Part shown: piece after piece, positions 12,045 to 23,425 of the stretch
How the letters are laid out: every line of letters begins with the position of its first letter
How positions within the stretch are numbered: position 1 is the first letter of the stretch
NCBI GenBank assembly: GCA_028751875.1
Contig: CM054141.1
Coordinates: 69,944,926 to 70,008,925 of the forward strand
Direction of reading: 5' to 3'
Source of the DNA: Rapana venosa
Lineage: Eukaryota > Mollusca > Gastropoda > Neogastropoda > Muricidae
Length of the DNA stretch: 64,000 nt
The notes under the pieces: generated by a model
Seen by the model: the letters and a program-made list of their open reading frames with translations, nothing else
What the model was told of the DNA's origin: nothing
The model's database searches: none
Program-made: the position numbers and the translations under genes

Positions 12045-12180
12045 GTTCTTCTCTGCCCAGTCTTCCTCTTCTAAGTTCTGTGCCAGGTCTTCTCTGCCAA
12101 GTCTTCCTCTTCTCTGCCAAGTCTTCCTCTTCTCTGCCCAGCCTTCCTCTTCTAAGTTCTGTGCCAAGTCTTCTCGGTCT
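12045..12180. repeat. Imperfect minisatellite, tcttcctcttctctgccaag type
   Basis: About six imperfect units of roughly 20-25 bp built from tcttctctgccaag and tcttcctcttctaagttctg. Confidence 0.8.
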
Positions 12181-12724
12181 TTATGCCTTTCTCACTCCTG
12201 GGAAGCCATTCGTGCCTGGAGCCAAGCCAACAGTCTGCAAAGGGTCCCTGTCTGCAAAAAAACCTGGAGAATGATTGTACCAGCAAAAACGTCCATGACA
12301 TCCAGCCTGTTTATAATCTACTGTGCTTGCTCCATCCTTGTAAATGTGCACAGCAGCTGTCTCGACCACTCTGACACCATGGACTCTGGTTTGAGGCCAA
12401 AATGTTCAAAAATTGATGCAAAACTTTGTCAAATTTGGCTGAAAGCAGCATAAACATGTACTGGTGTCGACCAATTCAAAACAGGAAGTCTCAGATAGCA
12501 CATGAGTTACTTCCCTGTGAGGCTCTCTCAGGGATATGATGTTATTATTATGCTTGCAATAGGCCCAGTGGATCTAGGACTGAAAACCAAAAGTCAGAGG
12601 GAGAAAAAACAACACTGTGCTTTTGATGCAGAATGCCTACAGTATTCTGCCCTTGTAATTATACACTGTCTCAGTTAGCACCTAATAGTCTTTCCTTGTG
12701 GCGTACTGTCCGATTTATCCATTT

Positions 12725-13001
12725 ATTTATCCCCATACTATGTCCCAGTGATGTTATATCCACATGACACTATGGCCTGGTGCCGTTGTATCCCAGTGAT
12801 ACTGTGTCCCAGTGATGTTATATCCCCATGAAACTATGTCCCTGTGATGTTATATCCCCACGACACTATGTCGCAGTGATGTTAAATCCCCATGATACTA
12901 TGTCCCTGTGATGTTATTTTCCCACAATACTATGTCCCAGTGAAGTAGTATTGCCATGAAACTCTGTCCCTGTGATAGATACACTGTCCCAGTAATGTAG
13001 T
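12725..13001. repeat. Minisatellite of about 30 bp, tatgtcccagtgatgttata
   Basis: About nine imperfect units of the form ctatgtccc(a/t)gtgatgttat followed by atccccatgaca. The array resumes at 13284 after a SINE insertion, so the array is older than the SINE. Confidence 0.85.
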
Positions 13002-13283
13002 AAAGGTAAAGGTGTCCCATAACCTATGTGGTCATAGTGGAGTGAGGCATCAGAGACCCCAGCTTCTCCAAGGGCCAGCATGTTGAGGTCTGTGCCCATC
13101 ACCTCCCCTCGCTGCTTTACCTTTCCTGACCCTAGAGGGCAGTTGGGTGACCTGGGGGACTGTACTGAAGCCAAGGCCTGCAAAAAGTCACCCATCCACT
13201 TGCTGACCACACTCAATGCTGCTTAACCTAAGCTTGGGGAAAGCGAGAGCTCTGACCACTGACTGATCTCGTCTCCTTTAGCG
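13002..13283 (-). mobile_element. Chimeric tRNA/5S-like SINE (family C), inserted in minisatellite
   Basis: On the minus strand it has a tRNA box A-like block (cagtggtcagagctctcgc), then a 5S rRNA-like block (ggttaagcagcattgagtgt, ggatgggtgac), the body with cttggcttcagtacagtccc, and the end ggttatgggacacc followed by tttacctttac. The 7-bp repeat atgtagt lies on both sides (12995-13001 and 13284-13290), a likely target-site duplication. Confidence 0.8.
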
Positions 13284-14017
13284 ATGTAGTATTCCCATGA
13301 AACTCTATCCTTGTGATACATTGTGTCCTTGATATCCACCCGTCGGCATTACCAAGTTTGGAGTTACCTGCCATGCCGTTTGACAGTGACAAGATCCTCC
13401 TTCTCCATTGTTTGCTCTATATCTAGTCTTCACTGGCCCTGGATTCTCATGCCATAGGATTCGGTGATGTTGCCAGTGAGAGAAGCTAGTGGTCTGCCTT
13501 TGTGTTCTTTTTCCCTCAGTCTTCATGAGGTCTGTGTCTTGGCTTTGTAGCGCATGGCCTACATAAAACCTTAGTTTCTGTTCATCTGTTAAAGTAAGAA
13601 GCGTTCTTGTTGTTCCTAGTTTTGCGTCATATGCATGCTATGAGCTATGAAAGTGTATGAGCATTTTCATGCATTTTACAGTTTGTATATGTGTGCATGT
13701 GCATGTCTATAAGTCTACCTGTGCATGTGAGTGAGTGTGTGTATGCGTTTGAATACAAAACATGTGCACAGCACATACTTTTTTTTCACCAAGTGTACAA
13801 ACAGAATGTCATTTTGCTTGTGGGATGTGGGTCTTGCTGAGCCTATTCATGCTACCCGTCATGTTTTTTTCCAGGAAATAATAATTATGTGTTGCATACT
13901 GCTTCTTATTCATCCCTGAATAAATTGTTGACATCAGTGTGTATGTATGTGCATGTATGCATGCATGCTTGTGTGTTCAATTTCTTTTTCACAAAATGTG
14001 ACATTAGACACAAGTGT

Positions 14018-14048
<31 letters not shown>

Positions 14049-15780
14049 GGAGGGTTATGTGTGTGTGCAATGCATGCAGCGTGCATGTGTGTGCATGTAA
14101 GTGAAAGTCAAGTCAATTTCTTATTTCTAGATGGTACGTATACATGTACGTATGTGTGTGTATGTGTGTGCATGCACGTAAGCATGTGTGCATGCATGCA
14201 TACGTTGATGCATTTATATTTTCCACTAGTTACTGGGTATTTTTGCAAGCTGGAGTGAAAGATGCGAGCACAGCACACTGTGTTCGCAAAAGCAAGATTG
14301 TGTGCTTTATAAGAATGAGTCATCATCATGATCATTTCCTTTCTGTAAGTATTGGGGAATATGGGAACAGGGGGAGACATACACCATCACACATGCTCAC
14401 ACCTTCCATGAAGAACGATTTTTTTCATGTGGTTTGTAATCATGAATGACATACAATATATAATCACACACCATTTTATTATTCAATGAACATGGAAATG
14501 CATTGAGCAGACCAAAAAAAAATGACTGCAACTAATCATAAACAATGCAATATCAACCACTGGTAACAAACAAACCAACCACACTGCATGTTAAGTCAAA
14601 CAGATGCATGTATACATATTCACCCCCGAAGCACAAACATTGCTCTGTTGATAGTTGCCAGGTAAGAACGCTATTGCTTTTCTCAGATCTGCATCGAAAA
14701 ATAGGGTTTCAACAACCAACTTTCATTTGGACCAGAGTATCACATCTATCTATCTGAACATTCGAAAAACTCACAACCACAAAAACACTTCAGGTATCAC
14801 AAGTTTTGAAGAAACAAACGCAATTTCTAGAATGGTAGACTGGTTTTGCATTTTGAAACTCATCAGAACCCCTAAATAGTTCAGCTTTCATCTGCGCTGA
14901 CTTTCTTTACCTTAGTTCCTTCTGCTTCACTTGTAAGAATCAAGAGCAAATCCCAGTGCCCCACTGTTGGCTATTTCAGCTAGTTTATCAGTGTAACTCC
15001 AACGACTGGCGAGGCCAGACAGGGTGACCGTTTCTGACTCAAAATCCTGTTAAAATATTTATCAGCTTATCGTTGGATGTTGTCAGGTCTTATCCAGAAA
15101 TTTTGTTTATAAACGTGACAGTAAATTTTTCAGGTACTAGCTACCATAAAAACGTTTTAATATACCTCAAAACAAGCAAAAGCAATCAGTAAAATTTCTA
15201 AAATTGCTACATGTACTTTGGTTCTTCTTTTCTGCAGTTGATTTACTAATACATTTTCTTTTTTATGTTTGGACAATTATACTTCTTTGAACTTGATTTT
15301 TTCAATTTACAAAAATGTGGACACCAATTTTGCTCTGGATCATTAACAAATAAATAACTGTTATCACAAAACTTTTACTGTGATGAAGTTGCCTGAGCAA
15401 AAAGTGGAAAAATTCAGTCCTGGGTCCATAAAGAGTTTGCAGGGTTTCTAATTTGTATTCATTCCAAAACCTTAGTGACTTAAAAAAAAAGTCTACAATG
15501 CACTTTCATACAATAAGACTCAACCCTCCCCCCAAAAAAAACAATGCACTTTTTTGTTCATAAACCAGTTCTATTGTTAACACATGAAAAATAGTCGGTT
15601 TAGTGGTAAAATAATTGGATAAAGTAAATACCAAAGTGTCAGAAATGCAAATATCTGAAAAGCACAAAATATCAAAACTTTGGCTGCCATGTTAGACTTC
15701 AATGAACTCAATTTCTCTCCACTGTCCGCAACCAGTTGGTCATGGCTGACCCTCCTTCTGTCTGCAGAGGTCAGGTCAAA
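13284..15780. other. Stretch without a recognised gene
   Basis: The end of the 30-bp minisatellite lies at 13284-13330. Compound TG repeats with poly-G lie at 13920-14100 and 14145-14205. Otherwise the sequence is AT-rich with dense stops. No splice-bounded open frame was noticed. Confidence 0.55.
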
Positions 15781-15783
15781 ACC

Positions 15784-16183
15784 ATTGTATTGTATTGTAT
15801 TGTATTGTATTGTATTATATTATATTGTATTGTATTGTATTGTATTGTATTGTATTGTATTGTATTGTATTGTATTGGACTGTGTTAGTGCTCTCCTGAG
15901 TGAGCAAATTGCCACAAGAGCAACACCAACATTTTTAAATATCATTTTATTTTATTTTTCTTTACCATGGTTATTTTACATGTACTGAATGCTTGTTACA
16001 CACGGTACGGGACCTCGGTTTTTTTATCTCAAACAAAAGACTAGCACCCAGACCACAGTTCAAGGTCTAATGGATGAGGGAAAAAACTCAGGTACTGACG
16101 GGAAACAAACCTGCACTTCACACCCTCCAGGTAGTAGTTTTCTAGGCATGTGTGTTACCTCTAGACCATCAATCCTCTTTTGA
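15784..16183 (-). mobile_element. SINE family A with expanded pentanucleotide tail
   Basis: From 16183 on the minus strand: ttgatggtctagaggtaaca (box A), the core (ctagtcttttgtttgagat, aaaaaaccgaggtcccgta), then sequence ending in about 19 units of AATAC (plus strand TATTG) at 15785-15878. Head and core match 6007-6180. The tail is an ACAAT repeat here instead of ATT. Confidence 0.7.
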
Positions 16184-16189
16184 GGTAAG

Positions 16190-16923
16190 TCATGCTTAGA
16201 AATCAGTTACCGCAGAAGACAGCCAATATCTTTTTCCTCTGTGGTCCTTAGATATCAGATTTTGCAGCCATGAGCAACATGGATGGCACATTCTGCTTGT
16301 AGGACGCTAGTTGTCACAGAGTTTTCACAGCTCAACATGCTGTTGTCTTAGCTTTTTATGACATGAGTGATCAGTACATTCCAGTACGTCTTGACATTGA
16401 AGCCCTCTATAGCATTCGTTTTGGAACAGAATTCGACCGACTCAAACACTTTTCTATCTGAAATTCTTTGTTTACTTCTATGATGAGGATGGTACCTTTT
16501 CAGTACTGAGAGGATTGTACACAAAGTAAAGACAAGAAAAGAGTTTTGGCCGTGTACGACTTGCTTAGGACTAAAACATTTCCTCCCAGCTCTGACATGG
16601 GCGATAAACTGATTATCAACCAAGAAGTACAGCCCCCTCCCACCCACCTCCACCCCCCAAAAATAAAGTTTTAGCTGCATCTTTCCCAACTTGCATATAC
16701 ATATATATATAACCCTAGTATTTCCACCATGTGAAATAACCCACCTGATCTCTAAGATGAATTGAACACCAGAAAAAATGCTGCAAGTGACACCCCTCGC
16801 TAAACAGATCAGAAAATGCACCACAGCAAAACAAACAGTCTGTCATCTGCCACACAGTTCAACGTCTGGAGTTGGGGCTTCATATTTCTTGCTGTCTCCT
16901 ACCCAGTAAATATCACTCCCCCA

Positions 16924-16965
<42 letters not shown>

Positions 16966-17440
16966 AAAAATCCTCATTCCAGTCAGTCCACTCACACTTT
17001 TTTCATACACACAAAATAGCAAATATTTTTCCTATATCTGTACAAACATCTTCATTTTAAAAGCTTGTAATATGGAATACATTAACTGCATTTGATAATC
17101 TCTATTAAGTTAGACCAACAACTAAGTTCCACAAACATTAAGCACTAGGGGGGGGGGAGGGGGTGTACACATTATCTCCCTTTCATCATCATAGCCCCTC
17201 TTCTAAACAGGACACTATCTCTCGTCAATGGCTTAACAACCAAATGCACGCAAGGGGTCAAATGCAAACAGGAAACTTGATATGAGAAAATCAAGTGAAG
17301 AATGATCTGACGATACATACATTGGAAACTGAACCAAAGAGAGACTTTAGCTTCCAGCAGCCTTAAAAACTGCTGGAGAATATTTGGTTATAAAATGGAC
17401 AGTCACCAATATCAGCAGCAGCTCATAGATCAACCATGTC
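16190..17440. other. Stretch without a recognised gene
   Basis: A minus-strand open frame of 158 codons at 16824-16348 has no recognisable domain and no clear coding bias. (CA)n lies at 16926-16962. No gene is called. Confidence 0.5.
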
Positions 17441-17445
17441 AACAA

Positions 17446-17451
17446 TTTATT
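17446..17451 (-). terminator. poly(A) signal AATAAA, distal candidate
   Basis: A second minus-strand AATAAA lies about 1.0 kb past the Shroom stop. If this one is used, the 53-bp tandem array at 17869-18188 would be transcribed as part of the 3' UTR. Confidence 0.3.
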
Positions 17452-17868
17452 CCTTTATAAATGTGTATACAAAATATGTTGATTCTTTTTTTTGACAAAT
17501 CCCCCCCCTCCCCCCACCCCTGCAAAAATGCTGAAGTGACATGGCGATAACAATTGTTCTGTGGCAAAAATACATGGACAACAATGACAAAAGGCGGCAA
17601 TGTTAGTTATTAGTGGATATACCTGTCGCTATCCTTTGAAATGAAGTCGTCAGTCTGTTCACTCCTCTAGTAAGGTGTCAGTCGTAACAGACAAGAGTTC
17701 TAGTTGAACATGTAAGCAAGTACAGCTGCACTACATCTGGACCCAAGTCATGTAGAATGTCCTCCCCTATCTGCAAGCTCTGTAGCAATACTCGCAATGC
17801 AAAATGTCTGGACTTAGAACCACTTATAAAAATGCACTGACGTTAGTTACCCTGCTGGTGCCCAGTTT

Positions 17869-18188
17869 TCCTTCCTCTCCCTCAAACGACGTCTGTAAGT
17901 GCTGCAGTTGTGTGCAGTCTTCCTTCCCTCTCCCTCAAACGATGTCTGTAAGTGCTGCAGTTGTGTGCAGTTTTCCTTCCCTCTCCCTCAAACGATGTCT
18001 GTAAGTGCTGCAGTTGTGTGCAGTCTTCCTTCCCTCTCCCTCAAACGATGTCTGTAAGTGCTGCAGTTGTGTGCAGTCTTCCTTCCCTCTCCCTCAAACG
18101 ATGTCTGTAAGTGCTGCAGTTGTGTGCAGTTTCCTTCCCTCTCCCTCAAACGATGTCTGTAAGTGCTGCAGTTGTGTGCAGTTTTCCC
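17869..18188. repeat. 53-bp minisatellite, six copies, in Shroom 3' flank
   Basis: The unit contains cctctccctcaaacgatgtc then tgtaagtgctgcagttgtgt. Unit starts are spaced 53, 53, 53, 53 and 52 bases, and copies differ by one to three bases. It lies between two candidate Shroom poly(A) signals, so it may be transcribed. There are no spacers, so it is not a CRISPR array. Confidence 0.95.
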
Positions 18189-18350
18189 TTCATTAAGCCA
18201 ACATCAGTCAGAGGTATCAAAGCTCCCAGTGTACTCACTATGCAGGAAGCTGCCAGCACTACAGGACGCTGGGTGCCGACATTCAACCGTTCACTCACAC
18301 AATTCTACCAGTCCTCTTACAGATCTATACACAAAACTGTGACCTGAACA

Positions 18351-18356
18351 TTTATT
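18351..18356 (-). terminator. poly(A) signal AATAAA, proximal
   Basis: TTTATT on the plus strand reads AATAAA on the minus strand, about 100 bases past the Shroom stop codon. It would give a very short 3' UTR. Confidence 0.5.
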
Positions 18357-18456
18357 TTCCCATGCAGCCTTTCTCCCATTTTGCTCTGCGGCCTGCCACC
18401 CCCCACCCCCCTCCCAGCCCCTGATTCTAAACACCCAAGCCACAGCAAGCTCTTCA

Positions 18457-18777
18457 TCAAGAGGAGGGCGCAGGAGAGGGCGCTGATGAGGCAGATGGGG
18501 AGGAGGGCTCTGCATGGACACTGCGCTCTGGGATGCTCTTCTTCAGCTCCTGGATCTGCTCCTGGCCCAGCGTGATCTTGTCCTCCAGCTCCTGCAGCTC
18601 GATGGTCAGCTTGGACTTCATCTTCACAAAGTAGGCATAGTCATTCAGCTCCTCGTCGTTCAGCGACTGACGCAGGAAACCGGACACCGTGTCTGACCGC
18701 TTGTCGATGTCCTCTTTCAGCTGCTTGGCCTCTGCGTGTTTGGTCTGCAGGCGCTCTTGTTTGGCCAGCGTCCTTTT
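18457..18777 (-). CDS. shroom: Shroom last coding exon, ASD2 C-terminus and stop
   Basis: The exon holds 106 codons plus TGA at 18459-18457. It begins KRTLAKQERLQTKHAEAKQL after the acceptor …gcattttcag, phase 0. The conserved ASD2 end follows: LKEDIDKRSDTV, then DEELNDYAYFVKMKSKL and ELQELEDKITLGQEQIQEL. The DY.YFVKMKS.L…ELEDKI.LG.EQ pattern is diagnostic for the family. A 20-residue serine/proline/alanine tail follows. The length and the position of the stop shortly after ASD2 are normal for Shroom. Confidence 0.93.
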   Translation of the reverse strand, partial: KRTLAKQERLQTKHAEAKQLKEDIDKRSDTVSGFLRQSLNDEELNDYAYFVKMKSKLTIELQELEDKITLGQEQIQELKKSIPERSVHAEPSSPSASSAPSPAPSS

Positions 18778-19608
18778 CTGAAAATGCCATGGAAGATCTG
18801 GGTTATGTATAGATGATAACAAGAAAAAGTGATCTGTCAGTCAGTTAGGTACAGAAGATAACAAAGAAAAGGGAGACATTATTATAGATAACAAGGAAAA
18901 GGGATCCATCATTTAATTAGATTTTTAAAAAATCTATCATTTAGTTAGGTATCAAAAGGGAAAGGGATCTATTACTTTCTTAGGTATAGATAAAAACAAG
19001 AAAAGGGATCTATTATCTGGATAAGCCAACCATGAACATTACCCCTACTGGTTTTGTGCAATAAGAAAACAATGTTTCTCAAAATGAAACAATAAATCTG
19101 AGACTTCAGGTCACCATGACATTAAATCCAGGTTTGTTTCAATTTTTTGTTTTAATTTTTGAAGAGCACTCTAATGTTGCAAACCAAGGTCAGTCATCAC
19201 AAATGGTTTGATATAACAGTGCCGTGAACTTGGCTATCAGCATTACCATTTGAAATGTATTCACCAGTAGTCTGCATTCTTGTCAAACTTGGAGGGTCAA
19301 TTCAGGGCTGATGTCATGCCAAGGATAACTATATTGGAGGAAAACCATAGCTTACATCAACTTCAGTTTTCTAGCATGCTGTGACCTTTGTTTTGTTACC
19401 AGCATACTTTTTTGTAATTTTGTAACATTTAGTGGTGTGCCTAGCAAATGGAAGCATCTTGTAACCCATAGCACACAGCATCCACACACTACAACCCCTC
19501 CCCACCCCCCCACCCCTCCCCACCCATTTTTTTTCTGAAAAACAAACATGTTATAAGCCCAAACAAGCCGACAGTGGAAGACTCATGCCAGTCCTCACTG
19601 ACCATTAC
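18778..19608 (-). other. Shroom intron between ASD2 exons
   Basis: AT-rich. Positions 18780-19015 hold a degenerate tandem repeat of about 60 bp built around gataacaag(a)aaaagggat(c/a)tatc. No other feature seen. Confidence 0.75.
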
Positions 19609-19782
19609 CTTCACTTCAGGATCTGCATCCTCAGCCAATCCCTGCACAGCGTTTTCGGCACGTGCCAGTTGTCCAGACAGGTTGAGCAGCAGGCGCACGA
19701 TCTTTTCCAGGTCGGAGATGTAGGTGTGGAATTTCTCTCGCTCACTGCGGGTCTCACACTTTGTGTCCACAGCTTCACACAC
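19609..19782 (-). CDS. shroom: Shroom exon, ASD2 core
   Basis: This is a 174-base exon of 58 codons, phase 0 on both sides. It reads VCEAVDTKCETRSEREKFHT, then YISDLEKIVRLLLNLSGQLA and RAENAVQGLAEDADPEVK. The FH.YI.DLEKIV.LLL.LSG.LARAENA block is the most conserved part of ASD2 in Shroom proteins, which contacts the coiled-coil region of Rho kinase. The acceptor is …tccacag and the donor is AAG then GTAATG. Confidence 0.93.
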
Positions 19783-20162
19783 CTGTGGACAATGGGGGGC
19801 GAAAGGGGTATGTTTACTTTCACAATTTTGCCAAAGCAATTCAGCATTACATTTAACCATCTTCTGCTTCAATCACTTTCTGCTTTAAATTATGTCCATG
19901 AATGTGTGCTCATGAGTTTGTCTGGTGCCGTAAGCTACAATCTCTATGATGACATGTACGCGATTCATTCTTTTCTTTTTCAGATGTGTAATCCTTTGCC
20001 CGTAACCTAAATGAATTTCTCTGTTTTACAATAATAAAATATTTGGAATTGGCATTGGTACTGCCAAATAGAACTAGGAACCGGAATGTGATTAGAATGA
20101 CAAGTTGACAGGTAACCGTTTGTTAAACACATCACGACATGTATCGCATGTCCACGACTCAC

Positions 20163-20264
20163 CCGCTTTCCCAGGGCGTCAATCTCCTGGATCTCCTGCT
20201 GCAGGCCGTTCCTCTCCTCCTTCAGCAGGTCCAGCTTCTTCCTCAGCTTCTCGATCAGCTCCTC
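20163..20264 (-). CDS. shroom: Shroom exon, ASD2 coiled-coil helix
   Basis: This is a 102-base exon of exactly 34 codons, phase 0 on both sides. It reads EELIEKLRKKLDLLKEERN, then GLQQEIQEIDALGKR. The donor is AAGCGG followed by GTGAGT. The heptad pattern of leucine and isoleucine shows a coiled coil. EELI..L..KL..L.E…L..EI…ALG is the signature of the first ASD2 helix. The acceptor (…ggcgttgcag) has almost no pyrimidine tract because a 21-bp minisatellite lies directly upstream of it. Confidence 0.92.
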
Positions 20265-20283
20265 CTGCAACGCCAGCATCACC

Positions 20284-20400
20284 ATGAGTCACCACAAGAT
20301 CACCACTAGTCACCACCAGATCACAACTAGTCACCACCAGATCACCACTAGTCACCACCTGATTATCACCACTAGTCACCACCAGATCACCACTAGTCAG
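20284..20400. repeat. 21-bp minisatellite abutting an ASD2 exon acceptor
   Basis: About five to six copies of agtcaccaccagatcaccact. On the minus strand it forms the last 120 bases of the intron before the exon starting at 20264, replacing the usual pyrimidine tract with repeated GGTGACTAGTGGTGATCTGG. Confidence 0.92.
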
Positions 20401-20524
20401 TCACCTGCACTCTTCATTCACCTACAGGTAACACAAACCATACACATGAAGTACTACACTGCTCTATATTAAACATGTACTGCAACATACATGTATCTAT
20501 ATAAGATAACTCAATGCCATCACC

Positions 20525-20620
20525 CATCCAAGCGGTAACCACGCTCAACCTTGCTTACTTAACCTTAGCTTGGGGGAGAGAGAGTGCTCTGACCACTGAG
20601 CTATAGATCCCATTCCGCCA
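20525..20620 (-). mobile_element. SINE family C, head fragment in Shroom intron
   Basis: The minus strand reads tatagctcagtggtcagagc, then aaggttaagtaagcaaggtt and ttggatgggtgatgg. It contains the tRNA-like and 5S-like parts only and lacks the body. Confidence 0.7.
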
Positions 20621-20755
20621 AGAGACATTACAGGCCCTCTTGAAGACAGCTCCTAAAAATCAGGCTTTTACGGGATTTTTAAGGCTCATAACAGTCTTCT
20701 TCAGTTCTTGCAGGTTTCCAAAGCTGAGCACTTGCACAGATTTAATAGGAGGAGC

Positions 20756-20756
<1 letters not shown>

Positions 20757-20852
<96 letters not shown>

Positions 20853-20898
20853 TGTGTGGTGTGTGTGTGGTGTGTGTGTGTGGTGTGTGTGTGTGGTG

Positions 20899-20962
<64 letters not shown>

Positions 20963-20985
20963 TGGGTGTGTGTGTGAGTGAGAGA
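20757..20985. repeat. (TG)n microsatellite, about 230 bp
   Basis: Nearly pure TG with TGG interruptions inside a Shroom intron. Cysteine/valine open frames across it are artefacts of the repeat. Confidence 0.97.
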
Positions 20986-21219
20986 GAGTTTGTGAGTTCA
21001 ATTTAATGTCTTTTCACTATAATCATATTAGAAGTGTGTGTGTGTGTATGCGTGCATGCATGTGTCCATGCGTGTATGTGCATGTAAGTGCATGTAAAGA
21101 TGAGCCATATTATGATTGCATTGTGACAACTTTGATATGCACAATCTTACTTTGATATATAGTAATATACATAATCTTACTTTCAATATAGGTAATGCAC
21201 ATGATCCCTAAGAGCATAC

Positions 21220-21352
21220 CTTCTGCTTGATGAGGGCCTCGTTGTCATGGATGTTCTTGGTGAGGTCTGAAGAGGACTCCTCCTTCTTCCTCCACTCCAT
21301 CTCCAGCACCGCTTTAGGAGGGGACACAAAGTACTCCTTGGGCAGAGAGTTC
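21220..21352 (-). CDS. shroom: Shroom exon, start of ASD2 region
   Basis: The exon has 133 bases: one base completing an arginine codon (AG plus G), then 44 codons. It reads NSLPKEYFVSPPKAVLEME, a charged segment, and ends NDNEALIKQK-like (…IHDNEALIKQK). The acceptor is …gttgtccctgcag and the donor is AAG then GTATGC, phase 0. LPKEY…SP.KA followed by a lysine/glutamate-rich helix matches the segment just upstream of the ASD2 coiled coil in Shroom proteins. The frame joins the exons on both sides without a break. Confidence 0.88.
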
Positions 21353-22561
21353 CTGCAGGGACAACAGTTACACACTTTGGTTATAAAGCACTGTCAGCAT
21401 GGCCAGGTCATCCAGTGGAAGACAGCTACCTTAACTGTGGGCAAAAATGGTTGCATATCATGATACATAGCAACAAATCGATCTCACCACTGATGAACTT
21501 CCAAGCTTTTGCCAAGAACCAAAAAAAGCTCCAGTGGGTATTATGCACTTTCGTTTGCAATCTGCAAACTTTTCTGGTATTTCAAAGATCATTTTCGATC
21601 AATCCTCTAAAGTTTTGTTTGTATCAGTCAAGATTAATTTTCATAACACAGCAGGCGAGTAGGGACCATGAGACACTACAAATCCGTAATCCTTGTGCTG
21701 CAACAAGTATTTTTATCCCAGAAAATGAAACCTAACAGAAAAACTTGGTTTAACTATTCAATGGAATCACCCTGTTGAACCTCGACAGTTCCTGCAAGAA
21801 TGCAATTAAAAAAGTTGTTTTTAAAAGAAAACCCTTAGTAAACAGGGATTCATCAGGGAACTGATAACAGTATTATCTGCTCATTATCTGATCAATTCAA
21901 AGAAAAAATACAAATATGAAGACAGTGACAAGTACACCCCCAAAACTCCCTCCCTACTAATACTGATTTATGGTTTCTCATCTCTAAAGACCGACTTTGC
22001 ATGAATTTAAGAACTGACTTTGAATCATCATAAAAAAAAGAACATTACTTACGAGTTAAATGAATTTTTCTTCTAAAAAAATGAAACCTTCCTTTTTCTT
22101 GAAACCAGATGATAAGTTAAACACACAGAAGCCCCTAGGCAAACAGTGAACAATCACAACTTGTGTGTACCACTATGTGCAGTACTACACTCCGTGTGAT
22201 GCACTGAGCGAGGTCCTCCCTCTCTCATTATCACGGCATGACTGCCAACTTGCCATGATGGCACGCTACTTAGCAAATTGCAGCACACCATTTTGCCACT
22301 GGAACAAAAGGTCAAAAGAAATTGGTTGTTAATACAATCTCACATGACAATAATCACTCAGCAAAAATGTGCTCAGAGACTTTCTATGTCAAGTAACAAA
22401 CTGATGATACAGAACAGTTATAAAGCCGATGTAAAGAAGTAGATTATTAAAATGGGATATAGTGTATTATAAAGAATATTGTGCACAATGTTACGCACAC
22501 AAACCATTCAACTGTCATTACTCCAGCTACCTGATAAAGCCTAAAACCGCTACAGCAGCAT

Positions 22562-22586
22562 CCCCCCCCCCCCCCCCCCCCCCCCC
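22562..22586. repeat. Poly-C tract (25)
   Basis: Uninterrupted run of 25 C inside a Shroom intron. Confidence 0.97.
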
Positions 22587-22654
22587 TTTATCTCCAGCTC
22601 AACTGCTTTGAACTACTTTTTCCCCTCCTGAAGTTTTCAGAAGGTGATAGCCCA

Positions 22655-22800
22655 TTTATTCCAGACTTGGCAGCAGCACGCATGCCTGCTCACAGCTACA
22701 GCCTGAAGAAAAAGAACTGACTGGTGTTGGAAGCAAAAGACATGTTGGCTTCGGGTCACTGCCGTAAACCTGGGCAACTCTGTACAACAGCCACATCGCC
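22655..22800. repeat. Intronic dispersed repeat, copy 1
   Basis: ggtgatagcccatttattcc, then cttcgggtcactgccgtaaa and aacagccacatcgcc. The same blocks recur in order at 24545-24712. Identity unknown. Confidence 0.6.
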
Positions 22801-22939
22801 TAGACATGTGATATACATCTGCTCACTCAGGCTTGCCTGAAGAGGTGAAGCCATACAGTGATACATGCAGTGTTTGCTTTCTACTGTCAGTCAGTGCTCT
22901 CCCGTCCTCTAGTGGACTTTCCTTATAGACGAGTTATTC

Positions 22940-23425
22940 TGCATAAAGTTATTTTAGAATGTGAATACTTTCACAATCTCTCTTATTATTTATCTAAGTT
23001 TAAAACTGAAGTTTAGAATGGGGCCCCTCTCTCCTGTCCTGTCTTTTTATTTTTTTGTAGAAATACAACACTGGTGTTTAGAATGTAAGATCTTAGCTGT
23101 CCCGCATTCTATTTTTCTAATCAGAAAATATTTTAATCGTCACCCTCTCCTGTCCTGTATTCTATTTTAAACTGCAGTTTAAAATGTATGCCTTTCTTGC
23201 CTTGTATTCTGCTGTGTGTGTTTTTTCTCTCTCTAAACACTGACACTGAGGATGTAGGTGCTTTGCTTTCCTGAACTTATCACCTAAATTCAGAATGTGA
23301 ACTCTCTCCTAGTCCTACCCTGTACCATATCTCATTTTTCTAAACTTAACAATAACACCCAAGTTCAGAATGTGAGCTCTTTCCTAACCTGTACTCTGCA
23401 CCCGATAGTGAAATTTAGAATGAAA
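22940..23425. repeat. Degenerate tandem repeat of about 60-75 bp
   Basis: The anchor (a/g)tttagaatgtgaactc recurs near 22951, 23012, 23077, 23178, 23289, 23364 and 23413, followed by ctctcctgtcctgtattct-like sequence. It is an old array in the Shroom intron. Confidence 0.6.

Noticed and set aside
16348..16824. 158-codon minus-strand open frame
   Set aside because: No domain, no coding-like composition, and a stretch of simple residues. No splice or promoter context ties it to a gene.
17869..18188. Possible CRISPR-like array
   Set aside because: Units are directly adjacent without unique spacers, in a eukaryotic context. It is a minisatellite, as is 51537-51779.
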